From: CAVUCH01 sp963697705
Lineage (GTDB): Bacteria > Acidobacteriota > Vicinamibacteria > Vicinamibacterales > JAENWD01
Length of the DNA: 64,000 nucleotides
NCBI GenBank assembly: GCA_963697705.1
Contig: CAVOPA010000017.1
Location: forward strand, 2,046,001-2,110,000
Direction of reading: 5' to 3'
The position numbers were made by a program, and so were the translations under genes. Positions 29,423 to 37,995 of this stretch are shown piece by piece. The notes under the pieces were generated by a model, which did no database searches, had not been told where the DNA came from, and saw only the letters and a program-made list of their open reading frames with translations. The first letter of the stretch is position 1; every line of letters begins with the position of its first letter.

Positions 29423-31690
29423 ATGTGCATCCGTAACGCTGCGGGCGCGTGTCTCATCGCGCTTGCCTGCGCGCAGTTTGCCGCCGCGCAATCGCCGGCC
29501 GCCCCTCCCCCTCAGGACCCGCAGAAACCCCGGCCGGCGGAAGAGCAGCAGCCGCCGCCGGCGGGCGAGCCGGTGGACGTGGCCCAGGAATCGCCCGTCT
29601 ACAAGGAACAGGTCGTCGTCAGTGCCTCCAAGAACGAGGAGGCGCTCGTCAACGCGCCCGCGGCGGTCAGCATCATCAGCAGCCAGCAAATCGTCAACAC
29701 CGCCTCGTCGGGCTACGCCGATCTGTTCCGCTCCGTTCCAGGCGTGAACGTCACCCAGACGTCGGCGCGGGATATCAACATCACGCCTCGCGGCGCGGCA
29801 TCCACGCTGTCGACGTCGCAACTGGCGCTGGTGGATGGCCGCAGTATCTATCTCGATTTCTTCGGGTTCATCGCGTGGGACTTCCTCCCGGTCAATCCCG
29901 CGGAGATCAAGCAAATCGAAATCATCCGCGGACCCGCCTCGGCCATCTGGGGCGCCAACGCACTGAATGGCGCCGTCAACGTCATCACGAAGACGCCCCG
30001 TGAAATCCAGGGCTCGAGCCTCACGATCGGGTTCGGCGGATTCAACCGCGAGTCGTCGATGACGGAGAGAGGCAACGGCTCCCTGTTCTACGTCTCGGGC
30101 TCGCATGCCCAGGCGGTCAACGAGCGTTGGGCCTACAAGGTCTCAGCCGGTGTGTTCACGCAGGACGCGCTGTTGCGTCCGACGGGTCCTTTGCCGAACG
30201 GGACCGGCACGACATATCCGGAATTCACGAACACCGGCACGACGCAGCCGAAGTTCGACCTCCGGGTCGACCGCGACTACGAGGATGGCAAGCGGCTCGT
30301 ATTCCAGGGCGGCGTCGCCGGCACTGACGGCATCCTGCACAGCGGGATCGGGCCGTTCGATATCGATACCGGCACTGTCCTCAGCTATGGCAAGGTCAAC
30401 TTCAGCAAGGGCGCCTTCAAGGCGAATTTTTTCACCAACATCCTCAACGGCAGCGCGACGAACCTGCTCGCGGTCGGCACGAACGGACAGCAGCTCGGCT
30501 TCGATTTCAAGAGCAAGACATTCGACTTCGAGGTGGGCAACGTGCAGAATGTGGGCGCCCACAACGTCCTGACTTACGGCGGCAACTTCCGGCAGAACCT
30601 GTACGACTTGACGATTGCGCCCGCGGCCGACAACCGCACCGAGGGCGGCGCCTACGCGCAGGACGAGATGTTCCTCGGCAAGCACGTCCGCTGGGTTGTC
30701 GGCGCGCGCGTCGACAAATTCGAGAACATCGCCGACCCGCAGTTCTCACCCCGCACCAGCCTGCTGCTCAAGCCCTCAGCCGGGCAGACGGTGCGCCTCT
30801 CCTTCAACCGCGCGTTCCGCGCGCCGTCGGTGATCAACAACTACCTCGACACCGCGATCATCAACCAGCTGCCGCTCGGATCGCTGAACCCGGCGCTTGC
30901 CGGCCGCGTGTACAACTTCCCGGTCATAGCCCGCGGCAACAAGGTCCCGATCCCGAACGTGCAATCGGAGGACCTCACGGCACAATCGATCACCGCGTAC
31001 GAGGTGGGCTACACGGGGATCATCAAACAGCGCGCGACGCTGACCGCGGCCTGGTTCCAGAACGACACGAAGAACGACGTGTTCTTCAGCCAGGTGGGCT
31101 CGTATCGCGCCGCCAGCCCGCCGCCCGGCTGGCCGCTCCCACCCGTGGTGCTCGAACTGCTGTACTGCCCGCCCAATCCGGTCGCTGGCCGCAACTGTCC
31201 GTTCGGGGCAGGCTTCGGCCTGCCGTCGGCGTACAGCTACCGCGAGTTCGGCAAGGTGCGGCAGAGAGGCGTGGAGTTCGGGATGGACGGCGCCCTCACG
31301 AAAGAACTGAGCGCGTTCGCGAATTACTCCTACCAGCCGAACCCGCGCGCCCTCGACTTTTCGCAGTCGGAGATCAACCTGCCTCCGAAGAACCGCCTCA
31401 ATGTCGGAGCGAACTACAGCGGCAATCGCCTGATTGGGAACCTCGCCATCAGCTATCAGGGAGAGGCCTACTGGCAGGACGTGCTCGACGCGCGCTATTC
31501 CGGGTACACGGACGCCTTCACACAGGTGAACGCCACCGCAGGCGTGAAGTTTGGGAGGCACAGCAAGACGCGTGATCAGTACGTGCTCGCGCTCAAGATC
31601 GTCAACCTGTTCAACGAGGAGATCCAGCAGCACATCTTCGGCGACATCTTCAAGCGCCAGGTGAGCGGAGAGCTGAGGGTCAGCTTCTAG
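29423..31690 (+). CDS. TonB-dependent receptor
   Basis: A 755-residue outer-membrane receptor. Signal peptide residues 1-22 (cleavage near FAAAQ), a Pro/Glu-rich linker, a TonB-box-like VYKEQVVVSASK, then the plug (APAAVSIISSQQI, LFRSVPGVNV, LALVDGRSIYLD, EIIRGPASAIWGANALNGAVNVIT) and a barrel ending SGELRVSF. The plug resembles siderophore/vitamin receptors rather than the Oar type. AAGGAG lies eight bases before the ATG. No riboswitch or Fur-like site was recognised upstream; the ligand is unknown. Confidence 0.9.
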   Translation: MCIRNAAGACLIALACAQFAAAQSPAAPPPQDPQKPRPAEEQQPPPAGEPVDVAQESPVYKEQVVVSASKNEEALVNAPAAVSIISSQQIVNTASSGYADLFRSVPGVNVTQTSARDINITPRGAASTLSTSQLALVDGRSIYLDFFGFIAWDFLPVNPAEIKQIEIIRGPASAIWGANALNGAVNVITKTPREIQGSSLTIGFGGFNRESSMTERGNGSLFYVSGSHAQAVNERWAYKVSAGVFTQDALLRPTGPLPNGTGTTYPEFTNTGTTQPKFDLRVDRDYEDGKRLVFQGGVAGTDGILHSGIGPFDIDTGTVLSYGKVNFSKGAFKANFFTNILNGSATNLLAVGTNGQQLGFDFKSKTFDFEVGNVQNVGAHNVLTYGGNFRQNLYDLTIAPAADNRTEGGAYAQDEMFLGKHVRWVVGARVDKFENIADPQFSPRTSLLLKPSAGQTVRLSFNRAFRAPSVINNYLDTAIINQLPLGSLNPALAGRVYNFPVIARGNKVPIPNVQSEDLTAQSITAYEVGYTGIIKQRATLTAAWFQNDTKNDVFFSQVGSYRAASPPPGWPLPPVVLELLYCPPNPVAGRNCPFGAGFGLPSAYSYREFGKVRQRGVEFGMDGALTKELSAFANYSYQPNPRALDFSQSEINLPPKNRLNVGANYSGNRLIGNLAISYQGEAYWQDVLDARYSGYTDAFTQVNATAGVKFGRHSKTRDQYVLALKIVNLFNEEIQQHIFGDIFKRQVSGELRVSF

Positions 31691-31697
31691 GAGGACG

Positions 31698-31785
31698 GTG
31701 GAGTAGGCTGGAGGCTGGCGGCTGGGGGTGCTGCCCCCAATCGGACAGGCGCCAGCCTCCAGCCCCCAGCCTCCAGCCCTCGCGC
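31698..31785. repeat. Heptad inverted pair (GGCTGGA / CCTCCAG)
   Basis: A short G-rich arm at 31705-31728 and a C-rich arm at 31750-31780 end 18 bases before the next start codon. Confidence 0.85.
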
Positions 31786-31800
31786 TACAATCCCCCCGTG
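31786..31800 (+). promoter_or_regulatory. Likely -10 box of a leaderless mRNA
   Basis: TACAAT, six C, then GTG start. With no Shine-Dalgarno, transcription starting at or next to the GTG is the simplest reading. The ppc start has the same layout (TACACT, six C, GTG). Confidence 0.4.
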
Positions 31801-32310
31801 ACCGATACCGAGACCCCGATACAACCGGCGCGGCTGTGGAAGCAGATGCCCGAGGCGAAGCGCGTCCTCGCCGCCGAGGCGTTCTGGAACGAACGCGAGG
31901 GCGTCGAGCAGCAGATCGAGGCGATGTCCCTCATTGCCCGGCAGCTCAAGGCGCGGCCGAAGTTCGTGCAGGGCCTGCCGCTCGAGCGGAAGGCGCGCTA
32001 CCTGGTGAACTTTCCGCACATGCCCGACGCGCTCGCCGCACGCTTGCTCGTCAGTTATCACCTGGCGCATCAGCGTCCGATGCTCAGAGGCTTCCTCGAT
32101 GCGCTCGGCATCACGCATGAAGACGGCCTCATTACCGCTGATCCCGAAGCGCCGATTTCCGCCGAGCGTCTCGCCGCCGCGGCCGACGTGCTGGACCAGA
32201 CCTTTCCGCACGAGGATGTGACGCTCTATCTGGCGACGCTCCTCTCGCAGGACCCCGAGACCTGGGGCGCGCTGCAGTCGGTGCCGCAGGCGATGCGCGG
32301 AAGGGAATAG
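31798..32310 (+). CDS. Protein of unknown function (170 aa)
   Basis: A soluble, helical 170-residue protein with no signal peptide. Visible features are FWNEREGVEQQIEAM, ARPKFVQGLPLERKARYL and a C-terminal acidic region. It starts at a GTG with a TACAAT box directly upstream, and ends seven bases before the CDP-alcohol phosphotransferase gene, so the two form a likely operon. No family recognised; co-transcription suggests a role near lipid metabolism, which is inference only. Confidence 0.7.
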   Translation: MTDTETPIQPARLWKQMPEAKRVLAAEAFWNEREGVEQQIEAMSLIARQLKARPKFVQGLPLERKARYLVNFPHMPDALAARLLVSYHLAHQRPMLRGFLDALGITHEDGLITADPEAPISAERLAAAADVLDQTFPHEDVTLYLATLLSQDPETWGALQSVPQAMRGRE

Positions 32311-32316
32311 CGGCGC

Positions 32317-33015
32317 GTGGCCTGGTCCGCGTGGGCCGTGCACCTGCTGACGGCCAGCGGGGCGGTGCTGGGCCTGCTGACGATCGCAGCCACCAACGCC
32401 GGCAATTACCGCCTCGCCTTTCTGTGGATGGCCGTGGCCACCGGGATCGACTCGGGCGACGGCGCGCTGGCGCGCGCGGCGCGCGTCAAGGACCGGCTCC
32501 CCACCTTCAACGGCGCACGGCTCGACGACATCGTCGACTACCTCACGTTCGTCTTCGCGCCCGCGTATCTCGTCTACCACGCGCGACTCGTGCCGGACGG
32601 CACCAGCCTGGTGGTGGTGGCCGCGATGCTGCTGTCGAGTGCATACGGCTTCAGCCAGGAGGCGGCGAAGACGTCCGATCATTTTTTCACGGGCTTTCCC
32701 TCCTACTGGAACATCGTTGTCTTCTATTTGATGGTGGTGGCGGCGCAGCCGCTCGTCAGCGCCGCCGTGCTGCTCACGCTGGCCGTCCTGGTGTTCGTGC
32801 CCATCGCCTACGTGTACCCCTCGCGCACGCCGACGCTGCGCACGCCCACGATCGCGCTGGGCCTTGCATGGGCGGTGCTGGTGCTGGTGATGGTCTGGCA
32901 ATATCCCGCTGTGCCGCGGGCGGTGCTCTACCTGTCGTTCGTGTTTCCCGTGTATTACCTGCTCCTGTCGCTCGTGCTCGACGCACGGCGGCGGGCGGCG
33001 GGCGCCGGGGGATGA
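32317..33015 (+). CDS. pcs: CDP-alcohol phosphatidyltransferase, phosphatidylcholine synthase-like
   Basis: An integral membrane enzyme of 232 residues with about eight hydrophobic segments. The CDP-alcohol phosphotransferase motif D-x2-DG-x2-AR...G-x3-D-x3-D is complete: DSGDGALARAARVKD, then FNGARLDDIVDYLT. The tail of the motif and its position close to the N-terminus resemble bacterial Pcs, which joins CDP-diacylglycerol and choline to make phosphatidylcholine. Assignment to Pcs is by pattern; another head-group is possible. GTG start, probably coupled to the upstream gene. Confidence 0.78.
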   Translation: MAWSAWAVHLLTASGAVLGLLTIAATNAGNYRLAFLWMAVATGIDSGDGALARAARVKDRLPTFNGARLDDIVDYLTFVFAPAYLVYHARLVPDGTSLVVVAAMLLSSAYGFSQEAAKTSDHFFTGFPSYWNIVVFYLMVVAAQPLVSAAVLLTLAVLVFVPIAYVYPSRTPTLRTPTIALGLAWAVLVLVMVWQYPAVPRAVLYLSFVFPVYYLLLSLVLDARRRAAGAGG

Positions 33016-33068
33016 GCGACGGCCGGCCGCGCGGCAGACGTGCGTGCAACCCGCCCTGACTCTGAGCC

Positions 33069-33108
33069 TGGAGCCGCCCGCCGCCCGCCGCCCGCCGCCC
33101 GTCGCGTG
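33069..33108. repeat. Heptad array (CCGCCCG units)
   Basis: About five perfect or near-perfect CCGCCCG units precede the aldo/keto reductase gene. Confidence 0.85.
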
Positions 33109-33124
33109 ATAATAGGAGTCTTCG

Positions 33125-34108
33125 ATGCAGTACCGTCCGCTTGGCCGCACCGGATTCAGCGTGTCGACCGTCAGCTTCGGCGCCTGGGCCATCGGCGGCA
33201 CCTGGGGGCCCGTCGATGATGATGAGTCGATGGCGGCGCTCCGTGCAGCGCTCGACGCCGGCGTCAATTTCTTCGATACGGCGGATGTCTACGGCGACGG
33301 CCGCAGCGAGCGGCTACTCGCCCGGTTGAAGCGCGAGCGGCGCGAGCCGTTCTACGTGGCGACGAAGGCTGGTCGCCGGCTCGATCCGCACATCGCGGAT
33401 GGGTACACCAAAGCGAATCTCACGGCGTTCGTGGAGCGCAGCCTGCGCAATCTCGAGACCGAGGCCATCGACCTGCTGCAGTTGCATTCGGCGCCGACCG
33501 ATGTCTACTACCGGCCGGAAGTGTTCGGCGCGCTCGACGATCTGGTGCGGGACGGCAAGGTGCGCTACTACGGCGTCAGTGTCGAACGGGTGGAGGAGGC
33601 GCTGAAGGCGATTGAATTTCCCGGCGTGCAGGCGGTGCAAATCATCTTCAACATGTTCCGCCAGCGGCCGATCGAGCGGTTCTTCCCGGACGCGGTGCGG
33701 CGCCAGGTCGGCATCCTCGCGCGGCTGCCGCTTGCCTCGGGCATGCTGACCGGGAAGCTCACGCGCCAGTCCACGTTTGCCGCCGACGACCACCGCAGCT
33801 TCAATCGGCACGGGGAGGCGTTCGACCGGGGCGAAACGTTCTCCGGCGTTGACTACGACCTGGGGCTCTCCGTCGTCGAAGACCTGCGGCCGCTGGTGCC
33901 CACCGGGATGACCCTGGCGCAGATGGCACTCCGTTGGGTGCTGATGTTCGATGCCGTGACCTGCGCGATCCCCGGCGGCAAGACTCCGCGACAGGTGCAG
34001 GAGAACGTCGCGGCGGCCGACCTGCCCCCGCTGTCAGCCGACGCCATGGCCGCCGTACAGGCGCTGTACGACACCCGACTCGCAGCCGACGTGCACCAGA
34101 GATGGTGA
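33125..34108 (+). CDS. Aldo/keto reductase
   Basis: A 327-residue NADPH-dependent oxidoreductase with a TIM-barrel fold. The catalytic tetrad is visible: Asp and Tyr in NFFDTADVYGDGRSE, Lys in YVATKAG and the His in DLLQLHS. The NADP-binding C-terminal part has AIPGGKTPRQVQEN. It resembles the YajO/general stress group; the substrate is unknown. GAG lies seven bases before the ATG. It is followed closely by a convergent phosphatase-family gene. Confidence 0.88.
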   Translation: MQYRPLGRTGFSVSTVSFGAWAIGGTWGPVDDDESMAALRAALDAGVNFFDTADVYGDGRSERLLARLKRERREPFYVATKAGRRLDPHIADGYTKANLTAFVERSLRNLETEAIDLLQLHSAPTDVYYRPEVFGALDDLVRDGKVRYYGVSVERVEEALKAIEFPGVQAVQIIFNMFRQRPIERFFPDAVRRQVGILARLPLASGMLTGKLTRQSTFAADDHRSFNRHGEAFDRGETFSGVDYDLGLSVVEDLRPLVPTGMTLAQMALRWVLMFDAVTCAIPGGKTPRQVQENVAAADLPPLSADAMAAVQALYDTRLAADVHQRW

Positions 34109-34127
34109 GCGGTTCGAATTCGGGATG

Positions 34128-35228
34128 TCATTTGAGCGTCAGCGGTGCGCCTGCGTTCGGAACGAAGTGCCGGTAGTCCACGCCGAGGAGCCCGGCAACG
34201 GTCGCCGCCACCTGGTTCTGATAGATCGGCGGCGTATCGCGCCATTCGCCGCGGCGGGTCGTGCCCGGCCCGGCGACAGCGAGCCACACGTCCTGCGCCC
34301 CGTCGACGTCCTTGCCGTGATCCCGCCAGGCGTCAGGCCCGCGGCCGCGGCCATGGTCGGTGGTGATGACGAGCGTCGTCGTGCCCCGGTACTGGTCCTG
34401 CGACTGCAGCCAGGTCCACAAGTCGCCGAGCGCCGCATCGACGCGTGCAAGCGTGTCGAGCACGCGGTCGTAGCGGCCGTCGTGCGCCCAGTCGTCGGTC
34501 TCGTCGAGAGCAATCCACAACAGGCGTGGATGGTAGGTGGCGAGGTGTGCGCGCGCGAACCGGAGCGTGTACGCGTCGTGGCGGGTGCCATCCCACGGCG
34601 TCCGCGCCTGGAACTGCCAGTCGCTCAACACCTGCACGTCGTGGTCCGGGTGGTCGTACGCCTGCAGCCCGGCGTTCACGGTGGTGGCGCCCTCCTCGTG
34701 CTCGGCGATCCAGCGGAACGTCTCCCATGAGGCGAACGTCGCGACTGCAGGCCGATCGAGACCGAGCTCGCGGCGGACGATTTCGAGCACGGTCGGGAAC
34801 GGCGTCCGCCGGTTGTCGTTGCTGTCGATCTCCGCGTCGTGCGCCGCTCCGGTTGCGATCTCCGCGTAGCCCGGGTACGAGAAGCGGTGCCGGTTGGTGA
34901 CGCGCATCACGCTGCCGAGCGCCTGGTTCCCGGCAATCGAACCGTGCTCGACCAGTAGAGTGCCCCACAGAAACGGCATCAACTTGCGCCGCCGGGCCTC
35001 GGGTGTCGGCGCCCAGTAGCGCTGCCAGAGCGGCGACTCCTCCGCGGCGCCGGTCTTCACGATCGCGCGCGCGACGACCTCGTCGAGCCCGCCGAACATC
35101 TCCTCGATGCGCACGCCATCGAGGGTGATGAGCACGACGTTGGAAGCCTGCTGCTCCGCGGCGGAGACGAATGCGAGCGTCAGCAGAGCGATGGCGGTTG
35201 CGGTTGCGGCGGCCCGGACGGATGGCAT
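34128..35228 (-). CDS. Secreted alkaline phosphatase-superfamily protein
   Basis: A 366-residue exported protein. Signal peptide residues 1-24, then an alkaline phosphatase/type I phosphodiesterase fold: NVVLITLDGVRIEEMFGG (metal Asp and the position of the nucleophile), YPGYAEIATG, IALDETDDWAH (metal Asp/His) and TTDHGRGRGPDAWRDHG (metal Asp-His). The normal nucleophile Thr/Ser is probably in the SYPGYAEI region as in other distant members. It hydrolyses a phosphate or sulfate ester by family; the substrate is unknown. GGGAG lies seven bases before the ATG. Confidence 0.82.
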   Translation of the reverse strand: MPSVRAAATATAIALLTLAFVSAAEQQASNVVLITLDGVRIEEMFGGLDEVVARAIVKTGAAEESPLWQRYWAPTPEARRRKLMPFLWGTLLVEHGSIAGNQALGSVMRVTNRHRFSYPGYAEIATGAAHDAEIDSNDNRRTPFPTVLEIVRRELGLDRPAVATFASWETFRWIAEHEEGATTVNAGLQAYDHPDHDVQVLSDWQFQARTPWDGTRHDAYTLRFARAHLATYHPRLLWIALDETDDWAHDGRYDRVLDTLARVDAALGDLWTWLQSQDQYRGTTTLVITTDHGRGRGPDAWRDHGKDVDGAQDVWLAVAGPGTTRRGEWRDTPPIYQNQVAATVAGLLGVDYRHFVPNAGAPLTLK

Positions 35229-35303
35229 GCAGTGCTCCCTTCGCGCGCGCAGGCGGCGGGTGCACAGCGTAACTCACCGGAGGGCCGTCGAGACCCGCAA
35301 GCT

Positions 35304-35897
35304 TTACGGCATTGCAATCGATCCGCCATCGAGCAGTGCGTCCTCGCCTGCCGGTCGGTGGCTGGCGACACGGACCTCGGCATGGCGTCCACGCAGTTCG
35401 GAGCGGACGGTGAGTCCTGCGGACAGGGCCGCGGCGGAATCGTAGCGCCCGGCGCCCGACGGGACGCCGATCCTCCGGTACAGCGCCTCGAGCTCGCCAG
35501 CCGTCAGCACGCTCGGCGCATCCGCCACTTCTGCTGCGTGCTGCAGTTCATGCCCGACCAGCGCCACCAGCACATCAAGGTGGTGCAGGCTGCCGATCGT
35601 CACGTGGAGATAGCGGTTGTTCCCACCGTACCCCATGAACTCGAGCAAGCCCCCGAGACCCGATGGCATGTTGGGTCGCAGGTCCACGTAGACGATCACA
35701 TCGGATCGCTCGAGCCGTTGCATCAGTCCGCGGAACGTCGCCGAACCGGTGATGCCGGCGTCAATCACCTTGCGGCCGAGTGCGCTTGTGGGCCGCACGC
35801 GTAACATCGGGTCGGTGTGCGTGAAGGGGCGGCTCGTGTCGGCGGCGGCACTCCCGGTGCCGAGCGCGCAGGCGAGCAGGATGGCGGCATACCGCAT
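35304..35897 (-). CDS. Secreted protein with an HExxH motif
   Basis: A 197-residue protein with a signal peptide (residues 1-19). The motif GHELQHAAEVAD is an HExxH zinc-binding signature with a possible third acidic ligand close by, which suggests a small metallopeptidase-like fold. Upstream strands are DVIVYVDLRPNMPSG and RYLHVTIG. I do not recognise a named family. ATG 35897 has GGAGAC upstream. A 20-bp repeat tract lies in the upstream region. Confidence 0.7.
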   Translation of the reverse strand: MRYAAILLACALGTGSAAADTSRPFTHTDPMLRVRPTSALGRKVIDAGITGSATFRGLMQRLERSDVIVYVDLRPNMPSGLGGLLEFMGYGGNNRYLHVTIGSLHHLDVLVALVGHELQHAAEVADAPSVLTAGELEALYRRIGVPSGAGRYDSAAALSAGLTVRSELRGRHAEVRVASHRPAGEDALLDGGSIAMP

Positions 35898-36040
35898 GGT
35901 CCGTCTCCGTCGAAGCGCCGTTTCGACAGCTGCTGCACGACCGCGTGGCGGGCACGGTCTTGCGGGCTTAGACGGAGCGCGGGCCGGAACGTTGGACCAG
36001 AAATAGACTGTTTTCAGGCCGGAAACCGCCCGCCTGACGC

Positions 36041-36130
36041 GGCTCGTCACGCATGTGACTGGTTCGTCACCAGGACCTGTGACTCGCCACGTCGGACGCG
36101 TGGCTCGTCCCTGCGAGTCGTCACAGCGTT
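36041..36130. repeat. Degenerate 20-bp tandem repeat (GGYTCGTCAC core)
   Basis: The core GGCTCGTCAC, GGTTCGTCAC, GACTCGCCAC, GGCTCGTCCC, GAGTCGTCAC recurs about every 20 bases, except the last copy, about 13 bases on. It lies 145-235 bases upstream of the HExxH gene and could be an operator array; unlike the window's other repeats it is not seven-base. Confidence 0.5.
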
Positions 36131-36137
36131 GGTCACA

Positions 36138-36225
36138 TCAAAAGGCCAAAGGCTAAGGGCTAAGGGCTGAGGGCCGAGGGCGTAAGGGCTCGGGCCGGAG
36201 GCTAGGGGCTGGAGGCCGGAGGCGG
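36138..36225. repeat. Heptad array (GGCTAAG, GGCTGAG, GGCTGGA)
   Basis: G-rich seven-base units on the plus strand fill the spacer between the HExxH gene and the sugar isomerase-like gene. Confidence 0.85.
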
Positions 36226-36323
36226 CGCGAGTCCATCCGCCGTCGCCCAGGACGGACGGCTGAATCTGTGCCGGCTGGTGCGATGGATCGGAGGAGGCTG
36301 ACTGCTGCCGCCCCCTCGCGCTC

Positions 36324-37178
36324 TTACGTGGTGGGCGTCAGCGCGGCGAGCACGCCGCGCATGTAGGCAATCGATTCGATCATGCCCGGCAGCGGGTCGT
36401 CCTCGTGGATCTCGTACTCGAGGCCGACCTGTCCGGAGTAGCCGATCTGCAGCAGCGTCCGGAAGAGCCGCGGGAAATCGAACACGCCCCGACCGACCGC
36501 CACCTGCGACTCCTTGTCTTTGGGATTGCTCAGGTCCTTGACGTGCAGGTCGTAGACGCGGTCCTTGAAATCGATGATCGCCTGCACGAAGTCCGTCCCG
36601 GTGCGGCTCGTGTGCCCGATGTCGACGCACAGACCCATCCGTTTATCGCGGTTCTTGACCGCGTTATAGGCGTCCACCGGGGCCGGGTAGACCTTGTCTT
36701 CCGGGCCGTGGTTGTGGATGGCGACCCTGATGTCGTGCTCCTTTGCCTGTTGCTCGATGAAGTCGAGCGCTGCCGGTTCGGGCGCCACGTACATGAGCGG
36801 GAAGCCGGCGAGCTTCGCGTAGGCGAAGTCCTTCCGGATCTGCTCGGGCTCGTTCTTCAGCGTGATGGTGCCGCCGCCCATGATGGTGATGCCGGCAGCC
36901 TCGATCTTCCGGCGATTGGCCGTGATCGTGTCAGGCGGGTCGGTGCGCGGGAGGTGGACATCCTTGAACGTCATGTACTTCACCCCGATCGTCGTGGCCA
37001 TCGCGAGCGCCTGGTCCAACGTGAACTTGCGCATCGAGTACGACGCGATCCCAATCTTCAGCGTTCGAGTGCCTGCCGCTTCAGCACCGGGCCTGGTGGC
37101 TTGCGAGCCGAATGCCGGCACCGCTACTGCGGCCGCGGCGGTACCGAGAAATGCCCGTCGAGTGTGCTTGAGGTTCAT
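36324..37178 (-). CDS. Tat-exported sugar phosphate isomerase/epimerase-like protein
   Basis: A 284-residue AP-endonuclease-family-2/xylose-isomerase-like TIM barrel. The N-terminus TRRAFLGTAAAAVAVPAFG is a twin-arginine signal, so it is folded before export. Barrel motifs: IGIASYSMRKF, IHNHGPED, CVDIGHTSRTG, DLHVKDL and LEYEIHEDDP, which carry the usual Glu/His/Asp metal ligands. It likely acts on a sugar or keto-sugar in the periplasm. DUF1080-type proteins, as at 18169, often work with such enzymes. AAGGAG lies upstream of the ATG. Confidence 0.85.
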   Translation of the reverse strand: MNLKHTRRAFLGTAAAAVAVPAFGSQATRPGAEAAGTRTLKIGIASYSMRKFTLDQALAMATTIGVKYMTFKDVHLPRTDPPDTITANRRKIEAAGITIMGGGTITLKNEPEQIRKDFAYAKLAGFPLMYVAPEPAALDFIEQQAKEHDIRVAIHNHGPEDKVYPAPVDAYNAVKNRDKRMGLCVDIGHTSRTGTDFVQAIIDFKDRVYDLHVKDLSNPKDKESQVAVGRGVFDFPRLFRTLLQIGYSGQVGLEYEIHEDDPLPGMIESIAYMRGVLAALTPTT

Positions 37179-37296
37179 GGACAAGCTCCTTGAGTAGTGT
37201 CTCCCGCGTCGTAAGTTTGGTTCAGGTTCTTGTTGGCTTCGACAGCTCACGACGCCGATGAAAATGATTTCAAAGCGCGATGCTATCCTACCTTCC

Positions 37297-37734
37297 ATGC
37301 CGCGCCACGGTGCCGTCGTGCTGGCCGTCTGCGCCCTGTTCGTCGCCGCGCTCGCACCGAGGGCGGCAGGCGGGCAGCCCACCCCGTCGGGCTCAGCGCT
37401 GGTCGTCGTGATCCCGGGCAGCAAGCAGTTTCACGATCCCGGGTGCCCGCTCGTGCGGAAGGCCGGCAGCCAGGTAAAGGTGATGAAGCGGGCCGAGGCC
37501 GAGCGTCGCGGTTTCACGCCGCACGACTGCGGCGACCCGGGTAATCCACAGCGCGACGCCGCAGCCGCCACAAACGCCAGCACCGTCTACGTGCAGGCGG
37601 ACGACAAGCAGTATCACGCGTCCGGGTGCAAGCGGTTGAAGGCGGGCGCCGCGCCGATCAGCGTCGAGAAGGCGGCGCAGGATCACTGGCCGTGCCCCGT
37701 CTGCAAGCCGCCCATCCGCCAGCGTGCGAAGTAG
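37297..37734 (+). CDS. Secreted protein with two H-x3-C repeats
   Basis: A 145-residue exported protein (signal peptide residues 1-27). Two copies of a short motif, KQFHDPGCPLVRK and KQYHASGCKRLKAG, lie about 70 residues apart, and the second is followed by WPCPVCKP. Such YH-x3-C...C-x2-C units resemble the Ada-like zinc site of small secreted proteins; metal binding is inferred. ATG 37297 is preferred since TATCCT lies seven bases before it; an upstream ATG at 37258 is open in the same frame. Confidence 0.65.
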   Translation: MPRHGAVVLAVCALFVAALAPRAAGGQPTPSGSALVVVIPGSKQFHDPGCPLVRKAGSQVKVMKRAEAERRGFTPHDCGDPGNPQRDAAAATNASTVYVQADDKQYHASGCKRLKAGAAPISVEKAAQDHWPCPVCKPPIRQRAK

Positions 37735-37737
37735 GAT

Positions 37738-37982
37738 TCCCACATGGGTTCCAAGGTGCCAAGGTTCCGGGTTCCAGGTTGGGTTTCGGGTTCCAGGTGC
37801 GTTCCACGTGCCAGGTTCCTTTGGTTCCAGGTTCCAGGTTCCGCGTTCGCTCCAGCGCGGAACCAACCCGGAACTTGGAACCCGGAACCCGGAACCCGCG
37901 AACTGAGGAACCAGGAACGCACCCGGAACCTGGAACCCAACCTGGAACCTGCAACCCGGGAACACGGAACCGCACGGTTCCC
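37738..37982. repeat. Long heptad inverted pair (GGTTCCA / TGGAACC)
   Basis: About 245 bp. The left half has GGTTCCA/GGTTCCG units (37738-37855), the right half CCTGGAA/CCCGGAA units (37858-37978). The two halves are near-complementary and could form a very long hairpin. Confidence 0.9.
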
Positions 37983-37995
37983 CAGTCCGAGATAC

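Noticed and set aside
37738..37982. Coding sequence (open frames of 60-170 residues)
   Set aside because: The frames are translations of GGTTCCA/TGGAACC heptads (Val-Pro-Gly-Ser-type repeats) open in several frames and both strands.
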